From contig NZ_FOAZ01000008.1 in assembly GCF_900109465.1 (NCBI RefSeq), positions 1 to 64,000 of the forward strand: a DNA stretch of 64,000 nt, written 5' to 3'. The notes under the pieces are model-generated. The model did no database searches. It was not told the origin of the DNA and saw only the letters and a list, made by a program, of their open reading frames with translations. The position numbers were made by a program, and so were the translations under genes. This document shows positions 15,333-23,882 of this stretch, in pieces; within the stretch, counting starts at the first letter, position 1; every line of letters begins with the position of its first letter. Source of the DNA: Streptacidiphilus jiangxiensis. GTDB lineage: Bacteria > Actinomycetota > Actinomycetes > Streptomycetales > Streptomycetaceae.

Positions 15333-15773
15333 TCAGTGGGCGGTGCCCGGCAGCGGGGTGGAGTCCACGTAGCGGACCTCGTAGACCCGCTCGCTGAACC
15401 GCCAGCCGTCCGGCGTGCGTTCGTAGTGGTCGTGGTAGACGGCGAAGTTCAGGTGCGAGGTGCCGTCCTTGAGCCGACCGAACTCGTGGATGTAGGCGCG
15501 GCCGGAGGCGGTGTCACCGTCCAACTGGAGGAAGCCCGGGTGGACGGTCTGCACGAAGAACTCCCAGAGCCCCTGGCCCCAGGTGATGCCGGTCAGGATC
15601 GCCTCCCGGCCGACGAACTCCTTGCCGATGTGCGGCCACCGCATCGTCCCGTCCGGGGTGAACAGTGCGGCCACACGGTCGAAGTCGCGCATCATCACCG
15701 CGTCGGTGATCTCGGCGCGCAGCGCCTCGATCTCGATGCGGTCGGCGAGGGCCTGCATGCTGGTGTCGGTCAT
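15333..15773 (-). CDS. SnoaL-like/NTF2-fold protein
   Basis: A 146-residue NTF2-like cone protein: helix LADRIEIEALRAEITDAVMM, RDFDRVAALFTPDGTMRW, and the sheet SHLNFAVYHDHYERTPDGWRF followed by SERVYEVRYVD. Such proteins act as small hydrolases, cyclases or isomerases, or as binding domains. It is the first gene of an operon with the SDR. Control by the divergent LysR-type regulator through the site at 15911 is likely. Confidence 0.85.
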   Translation of the reverse strand: MTDTSMQALADRIEIEALRAEITDAVMMRDFDRVAALFTPDGTMRWPHIGKEFVGREAILTGITWGQGLWEFFVQTVHPGFLQLDGDTASGRAYIHEFGRLKDGTSHLNFAVYHDHYERTPDGWRFSERVYEVRYVDSTPLPGTAH

Positions 15774-15910
15774 GAACCTCTCCCCGTCCCTGCGTCGATC
15801 CGGTCGATCCGGCTGATCTGGCCTGTGTCGCCTGCGAGTTGGGCGTTGGCGACAGACCCAGCATCGGCTGGGGGCAGGGGCGGAACAAGGTACGATCCGT
15901 GCAGCGATCC

Positions 15911-15926
15911 ATAACCCTGGAGTTAT
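15911..15926. promoter_or_regulatory. Inverted repeat at the LysR/SnoaL divergent promoter
   Basis: ATAAC-CCTGGA-GTTAT, perfect 5-bp arms, ends 2 bp before the LysR ATG and contains its GGAG ribosome-binding site. This suits autorepression and control of the divergent operon. It is T-N12-A rather than the usual T-N11-A. Confidence 0.55.
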
Positions 15927-15928
15927 CC

Positions 15929-16819
15929 ATGGAGCTGCGGGACATCGAGATCTTCCTGACGCTGGCGCAGGAACTGCACTTCGGCCGCACCGCCGAGCGG
16001 CTGCACGTGTCGCAGGCCCGGGTCAGCCAGTCCGTCGCCAAGCAGGAACGGCGGCTCGGGGTGGCCCTGTTCGACCGCACCAGCCGGAGCGTGAGCCTGA
16101 CGCCCGTAGGGCGGCGCCTGCGGGAGGACCTCCAGCAGGCCGTCGACCTCCTCCACGAGGGGCTGGCCCGTGCCGAGGCGGCCGGTCCGGGCGCGGGGCG
16201 GACGCTGCGGCTGGGCGTCTTCGGCCACGCCGGGCACGAGCTGCGCCCGCTCGTCGACGCGTTCCGCGCCCGCTACCCCGGCAGCGACATCCAGCTCAAC
16301 GAGATCAACGGCAGCGACGCGTTCACGGCCCTGCGCGCCGGGGACACCGACGTCAACGTGCTGTGGCTGCCCGTTGCCGAGCCCGACCTCACCGTCGGTC
16401 CCACGGTGCTGACCGGGGGCCGGGTGCTGGCCGTGCCGACCGGGCATCCGCTCGCCGTGCGTGGCGGCGCGACGCTGGAGGATCTGGCCGACCATCACGT
16501 CGTCGACCTCGGGCCGGACGCTCCCGAGTACTGGGTCGCGGCGATGGTGCCCCTGCGCACGCCGAGCGGACGCCGCGTTCCGCGCGGGCCGGCCGGGCGG
16601 ACGTTCCACGAGATCCTCTCGCTGGTCGCCTCCGGACGGTGCGTCCACCCGCTGGGCGAGATCGCCGCGCGGTACAACAGCCCGCCGGGCATCGTCTTCG
16701 TGCCGCTGCGCGACGCGCCCGAGCTCCAGTACGCCCTGACCTGGCGTTCCACCGACGACAGCCCCGCCGTCCGGGCCCTGGCCCGGACCGCCGCCGAGCT
16801 CGGCCCGATCACGCTGTGA
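15929..16819 (+). CDS. LysR-family transcriptional regulator
   Basis: A 296-residue regulator. The winged helix-turn-helix is at residues about 1-60 (MELRDIEIFLTLAQELHFGR, ERLHVSQARVSQSVAKQERR) and the periplasmic-binding-fold effector domain from about 88 on (LRLGVFGHAGHELRPLVDAF to the end). ATG 15929 fits the family start exactly; the frame upstream is open but unneeded. Divergent from the SnoaL-SDR operon, its presumed target. Confidence 0.92.
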   Translation: MELRDIEIFLTLAQELHFGRTAERLHVSQARVSQSVAKQERRLGVALFDRTSRSVSLTPVGRRLREDLQQAVDLLHEGLARAEAAGPGAGRTLRLGVFGHAGHELRPLVDAFRARYPGSDIQLNEINGSDAFTALRAGDTDVNVLWLPVAEPDLTVGPTVLTGGRVLAVPTGHPLAVRGGATLEDLADHHVVDLGPDAPEYWVAAMVPLRTPSGRRVPRGPAGRTFHEILSLVASGRCVHPLGEIAARYNSPPGIVFVPLRDAPELQYALTWRSTDDSPAVRALARTAAELGPITL

Positions 16820-16846
16820 GCGGGCCGGGCTCGGCGGGCACGGGCG

Positions 16847-17599
16847 TTACGACGCGTCGCCGGCGCCGACCTTGCCCGCCCTGACGGCGTCGGCGAGGTA
16901 ACCCCGCACCCGCTCGCGGGCGTTCTCGCGGACGTGGGGGCCGTGCGTGAACGCGGCCACCTGGTAGTCGAGCTCGCCGAGGACGTGCGCGGTGCGCCGG
17001 TTCAGGGCGATGTCGCTGCAGAAGGCGCGGACGCCGAAGCTGAGCTTGCGCACGTTCCAGATCGAGTCGCCGGTGATCAGCACCCCGGTGTCCTCGTGCA
17101 GCAGCGAGACGTGCCCGGGCGTGTGGCCGGGGGTGTGCACGACCCGCAGTCCGCCGGCCACCGGCAGCACGTCGCCGTCGGCGAACTCCTCGCCGACCAC
17201 CACCGCCGGGAAGTCCTTGCCGGGCTTGGACATCCGGGTGAGCAGCCGTCCCATGAGCGTGGCCTGGTCCCGGGCGGGCGCCTGGCCGATCCGGGCGTAG
17301 GGGGCGTCGATCGCGCTGATCGCCACTCCGTCCAGGCCTGCCTCGGCGACCAGGTTGGCGGCGTTGCCCGCATGGTCGCCGTGCGCGTGCGTCAGCACGA
17401 TGCGCCGCACGTCCTGCACGGACTTGCCCATCGCCGCCAGCCCGGCGGCGGTGCGGGTGGCCGAGCTTTTCACTCCGGTGTCGACCAGCGTCACCCCGCC
17501 GTCGTCCTCGACCAGCGCGTAGATGTTGACGAAGTCGAACGGCGCCGCCGGAATGCGCCAGAAGTTCTTCGCGACCTCGTAAGCAGCCTGATGTCCCAC
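16847..17599 (-). CDS. Metallo-beta-lactamase-fold hydrolase
   Basis: A 250-residue protein with the zinc motif LTHAHGDHAGN (HxHxDH), a later His in VVHTPGHTPGHVSLL, the bridging Asp in LITGDSIWN, and a final His in AAFTHGPHVR. This is the glyoxalase II-like subclass that hydrolyses thioesters, lactones or similar substrates. The chosen start is GTG 17599, with GGGGG 7 nt upstream; another GTG exists ten codons earlier. It lies 108 bp downstream of a TetR gene on the same strand and probably shares its transcript. Confidence 0.87.
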   Translation of the reverse strand: MGHQAAYEVAKNFWRIPAAPFDFVNIYALVEDDGGVTLVDTGVKSSATRTAAGLAAMGKSVQDVRRIVLTHAHGDHAGNAANLVAEAGLDGVAISAIDAPYARIGQAPARDQATLMGRLLTRMSKPGKDFPAVVVGEEFADGDVLPVAGGLRVVHTPGHTPGHVSLLHEDTGVLITGDSIWNVRKLSFGVRAFCSDIALNRRTAHVLGELDYQVAAFTHGPHVRENARERVRGYLADAVRAGKVGAGDAS

Positions 17600-17707
17600 G
17601 GTGGTTCCCCCAACCAGTAGTTCAGTCACTCCAGTGGAGCAGAACCGGGCCGGTGCGGCCAACGGGGATTCGGGGATGGGGGGTGGAACGGCGGGCGACG
17701 GGCGGGG

Positions 17708-18367
17708 TCAGCGTGCGGGCCACAGGGCGGTGAGGAGGGTGTGGACCTGGTCCGCGACGTGGTCCGGGCCGAAGCGGTCGGGGTCGGTGAGGGCGACGCG
17801 GCCGAAGTGCTCCGCGCAGGCGACGAGGGCGTGGGCCAGGAGTTGCGGGTCGAGCGCGGTGCCCTCAGGGTCGCAGTGCTCACGGTCGGCCAGGACGGCG
17901 GTGATCCAGGCGGCGACGCGGAGTCGGAAGCGCCCGCGGTCCGCCTCGACCCGCTCCCGTACGACGGCGGGCATGTCCCCCGGCGGCGCCAGGATGAGCC
18001 GCCAGGTGTCGGGGTCGGCGCGCAGCATCGCGGACATCCGGCGCACCGTCCCGGCCGCGAACGCGGCCGGATCCCCGAGGTCCACCGCGTGGGGCAGCGT
18101 CTTCAGGAGGTGGCCGAAGGCGCGGGACTGCTCGCGGTCGAGCAGGGCGCCCAGCAGGGCGTCGAGGTTCTCGTAGGCGCCGTAGACGACCGCACGGGCG
18201 ACCCCGGCCCGCTTGGCGACGGCGTCGACGGAGATCCGGCCGTAGCCGTCGCTGACGATCACGGCCAGCGCCGCGTCGAGCAGTTGCTCGCGCCGCTCCG
18301 GGAGCGGGACGCGCGGGGCGTACGGGCGCCGCTTGCGCGGCGTCGACGGAGAGGTGGGCGCAGACAC
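17708..18367 (-). CDS. TetR-family transcriptional regulator
   Basis: A 219-residue repressor with a Lys/Arg-rich N-terminal tail (TPRKRRPYAPRVP), then the TetR helix-turn-helix (REQLLDAALAVIVSDGYGRI, VDAVAKRAGVARAVVYGAYE, residues about 25-72) and an all-helical ligand domain. Two operator-like palindromes lie right at its start, facing the oxygenase gene at 18452. It probably represses itself, the downstream hydrolase and the divergent oxygenase. Confidence 0.92.
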   Translation of the reverse strand: MSAPTSPSTPRKRRPYAPRVPLPERREQLLDAALAVIVSDGYGRISVDAVAKRAGVARAVVYGAYENLDALLGALLDREQSRAFGHLLKTLPHAVDLGDPAAFAAGTVRRMSAMLRADPDTWRLILAPPGDMPAVVRERVEADRGRFRLRVAAWITAVLADREHCDPEGTALDPQLLAHALVACAEHFGRVALTDPDRFGPDHVADQVHTLLTALWPAR

Positions 18368-18375
18368 CTTGGCAG

Positions 18376-18397
18376 TTTACGACATCCGTGTCTTAAT
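18376..18397. promoter_or_regulatory. TetR operator, copy 1 (imperfect)
   Basis: TTACGACA-TCCG-TGTCTTAA, the same design as the perfect copy next to it with one mismatch in the core arms. Centre-to-centre distance to copy 2 is 21 bp, two turns of the helix. Confidence 0.75.
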
Positions 18398-18418
18398 TTA
18401 CGACAGCAGTGTCGTAAA
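18397..18418. promoter_or_regulatory. TetR operator, copy 2 (perfect palindrome)
   Basis: TTTACGACA-GCAG-TGTCGTAAA: perfect 9-bp arms around 4 bp, 34 bp upstream of the oxygenase ATG. Together with copy 1 it covers most of the 84-bp divergent region. Confidence 0.85.
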
Positions 18419-18451
18419 CGGCGCCGGCGGGCGCCCCGGAGGAGCGGACGC

Positions 18452-19519
18452 ATGTCGAAGCAGAGGCGGCACGGCGCGGTCGAACCGCACGAGGACTACG
18501 GCTTCTTCGGCCCGGGCTCGGTGGTCTGGAAGGTCTGGGGCTATCCGACCTCGCTCACGGTCGGCTTCCAGCGGGCCGTGGTGGTGGAGGAGTTGGACCC
18601 GCCACTGGTGGCCGCCGTGCACCGGACCCAGGGCATCTACCAGCGCCCGCGCACCCGGTACGACCGGACGCTGCGCTACTTCGCGATGGTGGCCTTCGCC
18701 GGCACCCGGGAGGTGTGCCGGGCCGCGGACGTCCTGGTCAAGGTCCACTCCAAGGCCGTCGGCCAACTCCCCTACAGCGAGGGCACCTACGACGCCAACG
18801 ACCCCGCCTCGCAGCTGTGGATCCAGCTGACCGGCTGGCACTCGATCCTCTACGCCTACGAGCGCTACGGCCCCGGCAGGCTCACCGAGGCGGAGGAGGC
18901 GGAGTACTGGGAGGCCTGCGCGACCGCCGCGGAACTGCAGACCTGCTCGCCCGACGACGTCCCGCGCACCCGCGAGGGGGTCCGGGCCTACTTCGAGCGG
19001 ATGCGTCCGCAGCTCTCCGCCAGCCCGATCGCCCGCCAGGCCATGAACCACCTGCTCCGCACCGAGCTGGTGCTGCCGCCCACCCCGCTGTGGGCGCGGC
19101 CGGCGAGCATGGTGGTCGCGCGGGCGCAGCGGATCGCCACGATCGCGACGCTGCCGCGCTGGATGCGCGAGCTCGCCGGGATCCGGCAGTCGAGGCTGCT
19201 GGACGCGCTCGTCGTGCCGGTGATGAAGGCGTCCTTCGCGCTCGCCCACCTCAGCCCGCGGCTCGAACTGCGGCTGCTGGGACGGCTCTCGCCGTCGACG
19301 GTCCCGGTGGTGGCCCCGATCAAGCTCGACATCCCGCCACTGCGCGACGAGGTGCTGACCCCCGCCGAGGCCCGCACCCGCCACGGCTACCCCAAGCCCG
19401 CGGAGGCCCACCTCGACCTCCGCGCCCGCCAGGCCACCCGTGTCCTGGGCGAGGGCAGGGCCCCGAGTGAGCAGGGACTCCTCGAGTCGCAGGAGATCCT
19501 CGGCCCGCTCACATCCTGA
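18452..19519 (+). CDS. MpaB/rubber-oxygenase-like protein (DUF2236)
   Basis: A 355-residue protein of the ER-bound oxygenase MpaB/Lcp superfamily. Typical motifs are FFGPGSVVWKVWG near the start, VEELDPPLVAAVHRTQGIYQ with RTLRYFAMVAFAGTREVCRA, and QLWIQLTGWHSILYAYERYG. These haem-b enzymes cleave or oxidise unsaturated chains; the substrate here is unknown. GGAGGA lies 8 nt before the ATG. Divergent from the TetR regulator, with two tandem operators between, so expression is likely induced by a ligand of that regulator. Confidence 0.87.
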   Translation: MSKQRRHGAVEPHEDYGFFGPGSVVWKVWGYPTSLTVGFQRAVVVEELDPPLVAAVHRTQGIYQRPRTRYDRTLRYFAMVAFAGTREVCRAADVLVKVHSKAVGQLPYSEGTYDANDPASQLWIQLTGWHSILYAYERYGPGRLTEAEEAEYWEACATAAELQTCSPDDVPRTREGVRAYFERMRPQLSASPIARQAMNHLLRTELVLPPTPLWARPASMVVARAQRIATIATLPRWMRELAGIRQSRLLDALVVPVMKASFALAHLSPRLELRLLGRLSPSTVPVVAPIKLDIPPLRDEVLTPAEARTRHGYPKPAEAHLDLRARQATRVLGEGRAPSEQGLLESQEILGPLTS

Positions 19520-19568
19520 AGCCGCCTGCTTCTCGAAGCTGCTTACTTCCCGAAGCTGCTTACTTCTT
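19518..19568. repeat. 17-bp tandem repeat, three copies, spanning a stop codon
   Basis: Units at 19518-19534, 19535-19551 and 19552-19568, each of the form GAAGC-GC-TACTTC with GAAG/CTTC ends. The last unit contains the stop of the VOC gene at 19560, so the duplicates carry extra copies of that gene end. Repeated GAAG/CTTC hairpins here could help termination between the convergent genes. Confidence 0.75.
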
Positions 19569-19937
19569 GAAGAAGAGCACCAGCTCGTACCCGTCGGGGT
19601 CGAGCAGGGAGAACTGGGTGCCGCCGCCGGGGCGCTTGACGGGTTCGCTCGCGGGCGTGTGGCCCGCGTCGATCAGGCTCTGGTGGGCGGCCTGGAGGTC
19701 CTCGACCTTGATGTGGACGGCCGGGCCGGAGGGGGTCGGGACCGGTCCGCCGTCCGTGGCGGTGAAGGTGATCCAGAACCAGTTGACGTAGCAGGTCGCC
19801 TGCGCGTCGTCGCGCTTGCCCACACGGAAGCCGAGACTCTCGTAGAAGGCCACCGTGCGGTCGAGATCGGCGACCGGGCAGGTCAGGCCGGAGACGCTGC
19901 TGAGCTTCATCAGGACTCGGGACTGCGTCGTGCTCAT
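19560..19937 (-). CDS. VOC-family (glyoxalase-like) protein
   Basis: A 125-residue single VOC module pair: LSSVSGLTCPVADLDRTVAF starts the first beta-alpha-beta unit and AVHIKVEDLQAAHQSLIDAG the second, ending FSLLDPDGYELVLFFKK with the metal-ligand Glu. Roles include lyases, dioxygenases and bleomycin-type resistance; none can be assigned. AAGGAG lies 11 nt before ATG 19937. Stand-alone gene, convergent with the oxygenase. The adjoining 19938-20101 holds nothing recognisable. Confidence 0.85.
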   Translation of the reverse strand: MSTTQSRVLMKLSSVSGLTCPVADLDRTVAFYESLGFRVGKRDDAQATCYVNWFWITFTATDGGPVPTPSGPAVHIKVEDLQAAHQSLIDAGHTPASEPVKRPGGGTQFSLLDPDGYELVLFFKK

Positions 19938-20101
19938 CTTCGGTGTGCTCCTTGGCTGCTGGGGTTCGGTGCTTCGGTGACTCCATGACAGCCGTTCCGG
20001 GCTGCCGCCACGAGGCCGACGGGACGGCGTGGGACAGTCGGAACGGCCGTGAGCAGCGACGACGGCGCCCGGAAAACCCGCGGCGGCGCGGGACGCGGCC
20101 C

Positions 20102-20143
20102 TCAGCGCGGTGCGCCGGGCTTGATCAGACCGGACTCGTAGGC
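20102..20143 (-). pseudogene. C-terminal scrap of a LuxR/NarL-type response regulator
   Basis: The minus-strand frame reads AAYESGLIKPGAPR then TGA. That is the typical last dozen residues of streptomycete NarL-family response regulators (AYESGLVRPG). Everything upstream is lost: the frame runs straight into the FtsX scrap on the other strand. Only 14 residues are seen, so this rests on recognition of a short motif. Confidence 0.4.
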
Positions 20144-20158
20144 GGCGCTTGACGGCAG

Positions 20159-20635
20159 TTGGCCCCCTACGGCGTCACCGCCCAGCCCAACGGCGGGCGG
20201 CTCAGCAGCACCGTGCTGGCCATGGACGGGCTCGCCACGGCGCTGACGCTGATGCTGGTCGCGGTCGCCGGGCTGGGCGTGCTGAACACCGTGCTCCTCG
20301 ACACCCGCGAGCGGGTCCGCGAGCTCGGCATCCACAAGGCGCTCGGCATGTCGCCCCGGCAGACCGTCACCATGGTGCTGACCTCCGTCACCGGCATCGG
20401 GCTCGTCTCCGGCCTGGCCGGCGTCCCGCTCGGCATCGCCCTGCACGACGACGTCCTGCCACGTATGGGCGCTGCGGCGGGCACCGTCGTCCCTCCCGCG
20501 GACCTGGCGGTCTACGGCCCCCGGGTGGTCGTTGCGCTGGTGCTCGGCGGCTGCCTGACGGCGACGGCCGGCGCCGTCCTCCCGGCGGGTTGGGCCGCGA
20601 GGCTGCGCACCGCGACGGCCCTGCGCACCGAGTAG
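20159..20635 (+). pseudogene. C-terminal fragment of an FtsX-like ABC permease
   Basis: 158 codons matching the last part of MacB/FtsX-type permeases: helix LATALTLMLVAVAGLGVLNT, then the signature TRERVRELGIHKALGMSPRQ, helix TMVLTSVTGIGLVSGLAGVP, and a last helix before ALRTE-stop. The N-terminal helix, the large outer domain and any ATPase gene are absent, and there is no ribosome-binding site. It begins a few bases after the response-regulator scrap, indicating a deletion junction near 20147-20158. Confidence 0.75.
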
Positions 20636-20642
20636 CCGCTCG

Positions 20643-21067
20643 TCCGTCTTCACCGCCGCGCAGTTCGTCGTGCCGACGCTGCTGCGCCCGTACTACCTCC
20701 CGCCGCGCACCGAGGCTCTCCGCCTGGACGTGACGACGCTCGGCCACGCCGACAGCGTGCTCTTCTCCGGCACCACACTGACCGTCGGGTCCGGCTCGCT
20801 GCCCGACGCCTGGGTCATCTCGACCGGCCCGGCCGTCGACGCGTCCGGCCACGCCCCCGACCCGGGTGTCCTCTCCGGCTGCCTCTTCCCGGGGCACTTC
20901 GACGCGACGCCGGCCTGTCTGGCCCGTCAGGACCTCCACGTCGAGGCCGACTATCAGCCGGGTGGCCGCTACTGGGCCATCCAGGCCGCCGAGGCGGCTC
21001 TCTACGCCGTCGGCGCCGGCCTCTGCGTGGGGTCGTGCTTCGTGGGGATCCGCCGCCGCACCGACTG
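20643..21067 (+). pseudogene. C-terminal fragment of an ABC-2-type permease
   Basis: A second fragment begins directly after the FtsX stop, in another frame: SVFTAAQFVVPTLLRPYYLP, then DAWVISTGPAVDASGH, and the ending YQPGGRYWAIQAAEAALYAV with a last helix and basic RRR. This resembles the end of streptomycete ABC-2 permeases (large outer loop, then YQPxxRYWxxQ and one helix). No start, no N-terminal helices. The frame stays open into the next gene's 3' end. Another deletion remnant. Confidence 0.6.
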
Positions 21068-21103
21068 GGCGCGGGTGTCGGTGCGGGTGTCGGTTCGTGG
21101 CGG

Positions 21104-21745
21104 TCAGGCCGCGGCCGGGACGGGGGCCTCCCAGAGGTAGTCGTCCAGGTCGGTGAAGGCGCCGAGGGTGCCGGTGACCGCGAGGCCGTGAGGGCCGGTG
21201 CCCTCGGGGGAGACGCCCGCGTCCTTCGCCAGCGCGCGGCGACGGTAGAGGCCGAGCTTGACGGGGCTCTCCTCGGCGGTGGCGAACTCGACGTACATGG
21301 GGCCGAAGCTCTTGCCCACGGCCAGACCGTGCTCGACGTAGAAGCGCTTGCTCGCCCCCACGTCGGCGACGCCCAGCAGCACCACGAACTGGTCCACGTG
21401 CTTGGTGGCGGGGCCGGTGTTCTTCTTCGCCGAGGTGGCGATCTTCCAGACGTTGCCGTCCGGCGCCTGCACGGTGCCGCCGTAGCCCCACATCGACTTC
21501 GACGCCGGCTTCAGCGCTGTGGCGCCGGCTTCGAGCGCGGCGCCGACGAGGGCGTCGACGTCGGCGGGCTGGGCGACCACCAGCGACAGCGTGAAGCCGC
21601 GGAAGCCGGTGGAGGGCGCCTCGGCGGCGCGCAGCCGCAGCCGTGCGCCCAGGCCGAAGGCGGCGGAGTAGAAGCGCTGCGCGGCCTCGGTGTCGGCCAC
21701 GTCGAGGGTCACGGATGCGATGGTGCTCAGGTCCTTGGAGGTCAT
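21104..21745 (-). CDS. Two-module VOC (glyoxalase-like) protein
   Basis: A 213-residue protein with two VOC halves: IASVTLDVADTEAAQRFYSA to GNVWKIATSAKKN, and VDQFVVLLGVADVGASKRFY to the end. Similar proteins occur widely in streptomycetes without known substrate. Several putative metal ligands of true glyoxalases are not obvious. Stand-alone gene; the 3' end overlaps the out-of-frame tail of the ABC-2 fragment. The 103 bp to the next gene (21746-21848) hold no clear signal. Confidence 0.85.
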   Translation of the reverse strand: MTSKDLSTIASVTLDVADTEAAQRFYSAAFGLGARLRLRAAEAPSTGFRGFTLSLVVAQPADVDALVGAALEAGATALKPASKSMWGYGGTVQAPDGNVWKIATSAKKNTGPATKHVDQFVVLLGVADVGASKRFYVEHGLAVGKSFGPMYVEFATAEESPVKLGLYRRRALAKDAGVSPEGTGPHGLAVTGTLGAFTDLDDYLWEAPVPAAA

Positions 21746-21848
21746 GACAGCAACGCTAGTTCTCGCCCACCCGCGGGGGCTTCTCGAAAACTGCTCGGTG
21801 CGGCCGCCCCCCGGAGGGAGCGGCCGCCCGCTTGCTTCGGCCGGTGCG

Positions 21849-23882
21849 TCAGTCGGTGATCGCCAGGTACAGCCAGCCGCCCGCGGTGCTCACGTTGCCG
21901 AGGTTCGTGCGGCCCGCCAGGTAGGCGGCGTCGATCCGGTACGTGCCCTTGGGGAGGTTCTGCGCCACGGTGACGGAGGCCGTGCCGTTCGCGGAGATCC
22001 TGGTGCACGGCGTCACGCCGAGGTCGTGCCACGCGCCGCCGGAGTAGCGCTGCAGGTCGAAGACCACGCACTGGCCCGGCTCGCGCGGGGTGACCTGGGC
22101 GGTGAGGACGGGCTTCGCCGCGCGGTGGTACTCGCGGACCCACACGCTGCCGACCTTGACGGAGCGGTAGTAGCCCTTGAGCGCCTCCTGCAGACTCACC
22201 CGGTCACCGATGTGGCGCGTGGCCGTCGCGGGGGCGTAGTGGTCGTCGCCGCCGAAGACGGCGGTGAGGGTGGTGTTGTGCCAGGCCCGGTAGCGGACGG
22301 CGAGGTCGCCCTGTGCGTCGACCGCCCCGGTCGCGAGCAGGGTCCGGGCGCCGCCGTAGGGCTGGGCGTAGACCGAGACGGTGCGGTCGGCGGAGGCCGT
22401 GCCGAGGTGTGCGGTGACGGTGGCCCAACCGCCGTAGGCGTAGGTCGTGGCGTCGGTCGTCACGGTGAGCGTGGTCGCCAGGCGGGCGACGGTGACGCCC
22501 GTCTGAGCGGTCGTCGGCTGGTGGGTGCCGTCGCCCCCGTAGTGGATCGTGTAGCGGGCGGCGCCGGCGACCGGCGGGGTGTCCGTGAACGAGAAGGAGC
22601 CGTCCGCGGCGACGGGGACCGCCCCGACGGCCGTCCCCGCCGGGCTCGCCGGGTCGGTGCGGGTGACCATGACGGTCTCGCCGGTCGCGATCGCGGCGAT
22701 GGAGTTGAGCCTGCCGTGCACGGTGACGGCCTGGCCGAGAGCGACCCGGGCGGGCGCCGTCAGGGTGATTCGGGTGACCGTCCACTCCGGGTGGTCGAGC
22801 GCGCCCACGGTCGCGGCGGTGGCCGTCGCGTTGCCGGTGACGGTGAACAGCTTGCTGTCGTCCCCGGCCCAGGCGACGCCACCGTCGTCGAGGGCGCCGC
22901 TCCTTCTGTTCGGCGGGAAGGCGTAGGTGTTCAACGGGCGCGAGCCGCCCGCCGCGAAGACGTCGATGTCGGTGCCGGGGACGGCGCTGCCGCGGACCGG
23001 CGCCGCGCTGGTGAAGGCGACCGCCCCGTCCTCCGTCGCCCAGACGCCCTTCAGCGGGCCGGTTCCGGCCGGAGCGTGGTAGGCGCCGACGGGGGTGAGG
23101 TCGCTCGTGCGCAGCACGGTGCCGTCGGCGAGGACGATCCGCTGCCCGTTCGCGGTCACCGCGAGGGCCGAGGCCCGCCCGCTCGGGGAGCCCAGATCCG
23201 GCACGTCGCCCGTGACGACCGGCTGGTGCGGCAGGGTGCCGCCGGAGACGTCGTACAGGGACAGGTTCGGCGTGCCCGCGGTCGTCGTGGCCCAGGCCAC
23301 AGCGAGCAGGCCCTGCGCTGTCGGTTCGGCGCTCAGCAGGTCCGCCGGGAGGGAGGTCGCCGAGAAGGAGGTCCACGAGCCCGGCGTGACGGGGTCGACC
23401 CCGGCGATGCCCGTCTCCCAGCCCCGTACGTCGTCGAGGCGGGCGTTGAACCAGAGCTTGCCCCCGCTCATCGCCATGGTGGTCCGCGCCGTCCTGGTCA
23501 CGCCGGTGTCCAGCACGTGGGTCCGGGCGAGTGTGGCGGTGTTGACGGTGGCGATCTCGAGGTGCGGGTTCGACTCCGCCGGATCGAGGTTTCCGTTGAG
23601 CGCCACGTACAGGGCCCTGCTGTCGGGCGACAGCACCATGGCACCCGCCCCCGGCTCGGCCAGGGTGGCCAGCGGGGTGCCGGAGAAGTCGGTCATGTAG
23701 ACGTTCGCGCCGTCGCTCAGGAAGACGTGCCGGTGGACCTGGTCGACGACCATGGCCTGCAGCTTTCCGGCCGCCAGCGGCAGCGTCGCCGTGGTCGCGG
23801 CCCCGGCGGCCGGCGCCGCCGCGCCGACGAGGCCGGCGACGGTGGCGACGGCCGCCGCTCTGAGCAGTGTGTTCGCTCGCAC
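21849..23882 (-). CDS. Secreted beta-propeller/Ig-like repeat protein
   Basis: A 677-residue exported protein. Signal peptide RANTLLRAAAVATVAGLVGA ending near AAPAAGAA. Residues about 30-330 look like a WD/YVTN-type propeller (VVDQVHRHVFLSDGANVYMT, LSPDSRALYVALNGNLD, EDGAVAFTSAAP). Then two or three Ig-like bacterial repeats (TLTAPARVALGQAVTVHGRL, TTDATTYAYGGWATVTAHLG), and a last domain ending NVSTAGGWLYLAITD. GTG 23882 has GGGGGGAA upstream, and the propeller begins right after the signal; the frame is open much further without support. Likely a surface or matrix protein. CGACACAG occurs twice just upstream. Confidence 0.8.
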   Translation of the reverse strand: MRANTLLRAAAVATVAGLVGAAAPAAGAATTATLPLAAGKLQAMVVDQVHRHVFLSDGANVYMTDFSGTPLATLAEPGAGAMVLSPDSRALYVALNGNLDPAESNPHLEIATVNTATLARTHVLDTGVTRTARTTMAMSGGKLWFNARLDDVRGWETGIAGVDPVTPGSWTSFSATSLPADLLSAEPTAQGLLAVAWATTTAGTPNLSLYDVSGGTLPHQPVVTGDVPDLGSPSGRASALAVTANGQRIVLADGTVLRTSDLTPVGAYHAPAGTGPLKGVWATEDGAVAFTSAAPVRGSAVPGTDIDVFAAGGSRPLNTYAFPPNRRSGALDDGGVAWAGDDSKLFTVTGNATATAATVGALDHPEWTVTRITLTAPARVALGQAVTVHGRLNSIAAIATGETVMVTRTDPASPAGTAVGAVPVAADGSFSFTDTPPVAGAARYTIHYGGDGTHQPTTAQTGVTVARLATTLTVTTDATTYAYGGWATVTAHLGTASADRTVSVYAQPYGGARTLLATGAVDAQGDLAVRYRAWHNTTLTAVFGGDDHYAPATATRHIGDRVSLQEALKGYYRSVKVGSVWVREYHRAAKPVLTAQVTPREPGQCVVFDLQRYSGGAWHDLGVTPCTRISANGTASVTVAQNLPKGTYRIDAAYLAGRTNLGNVSTAGGWLYLAITD

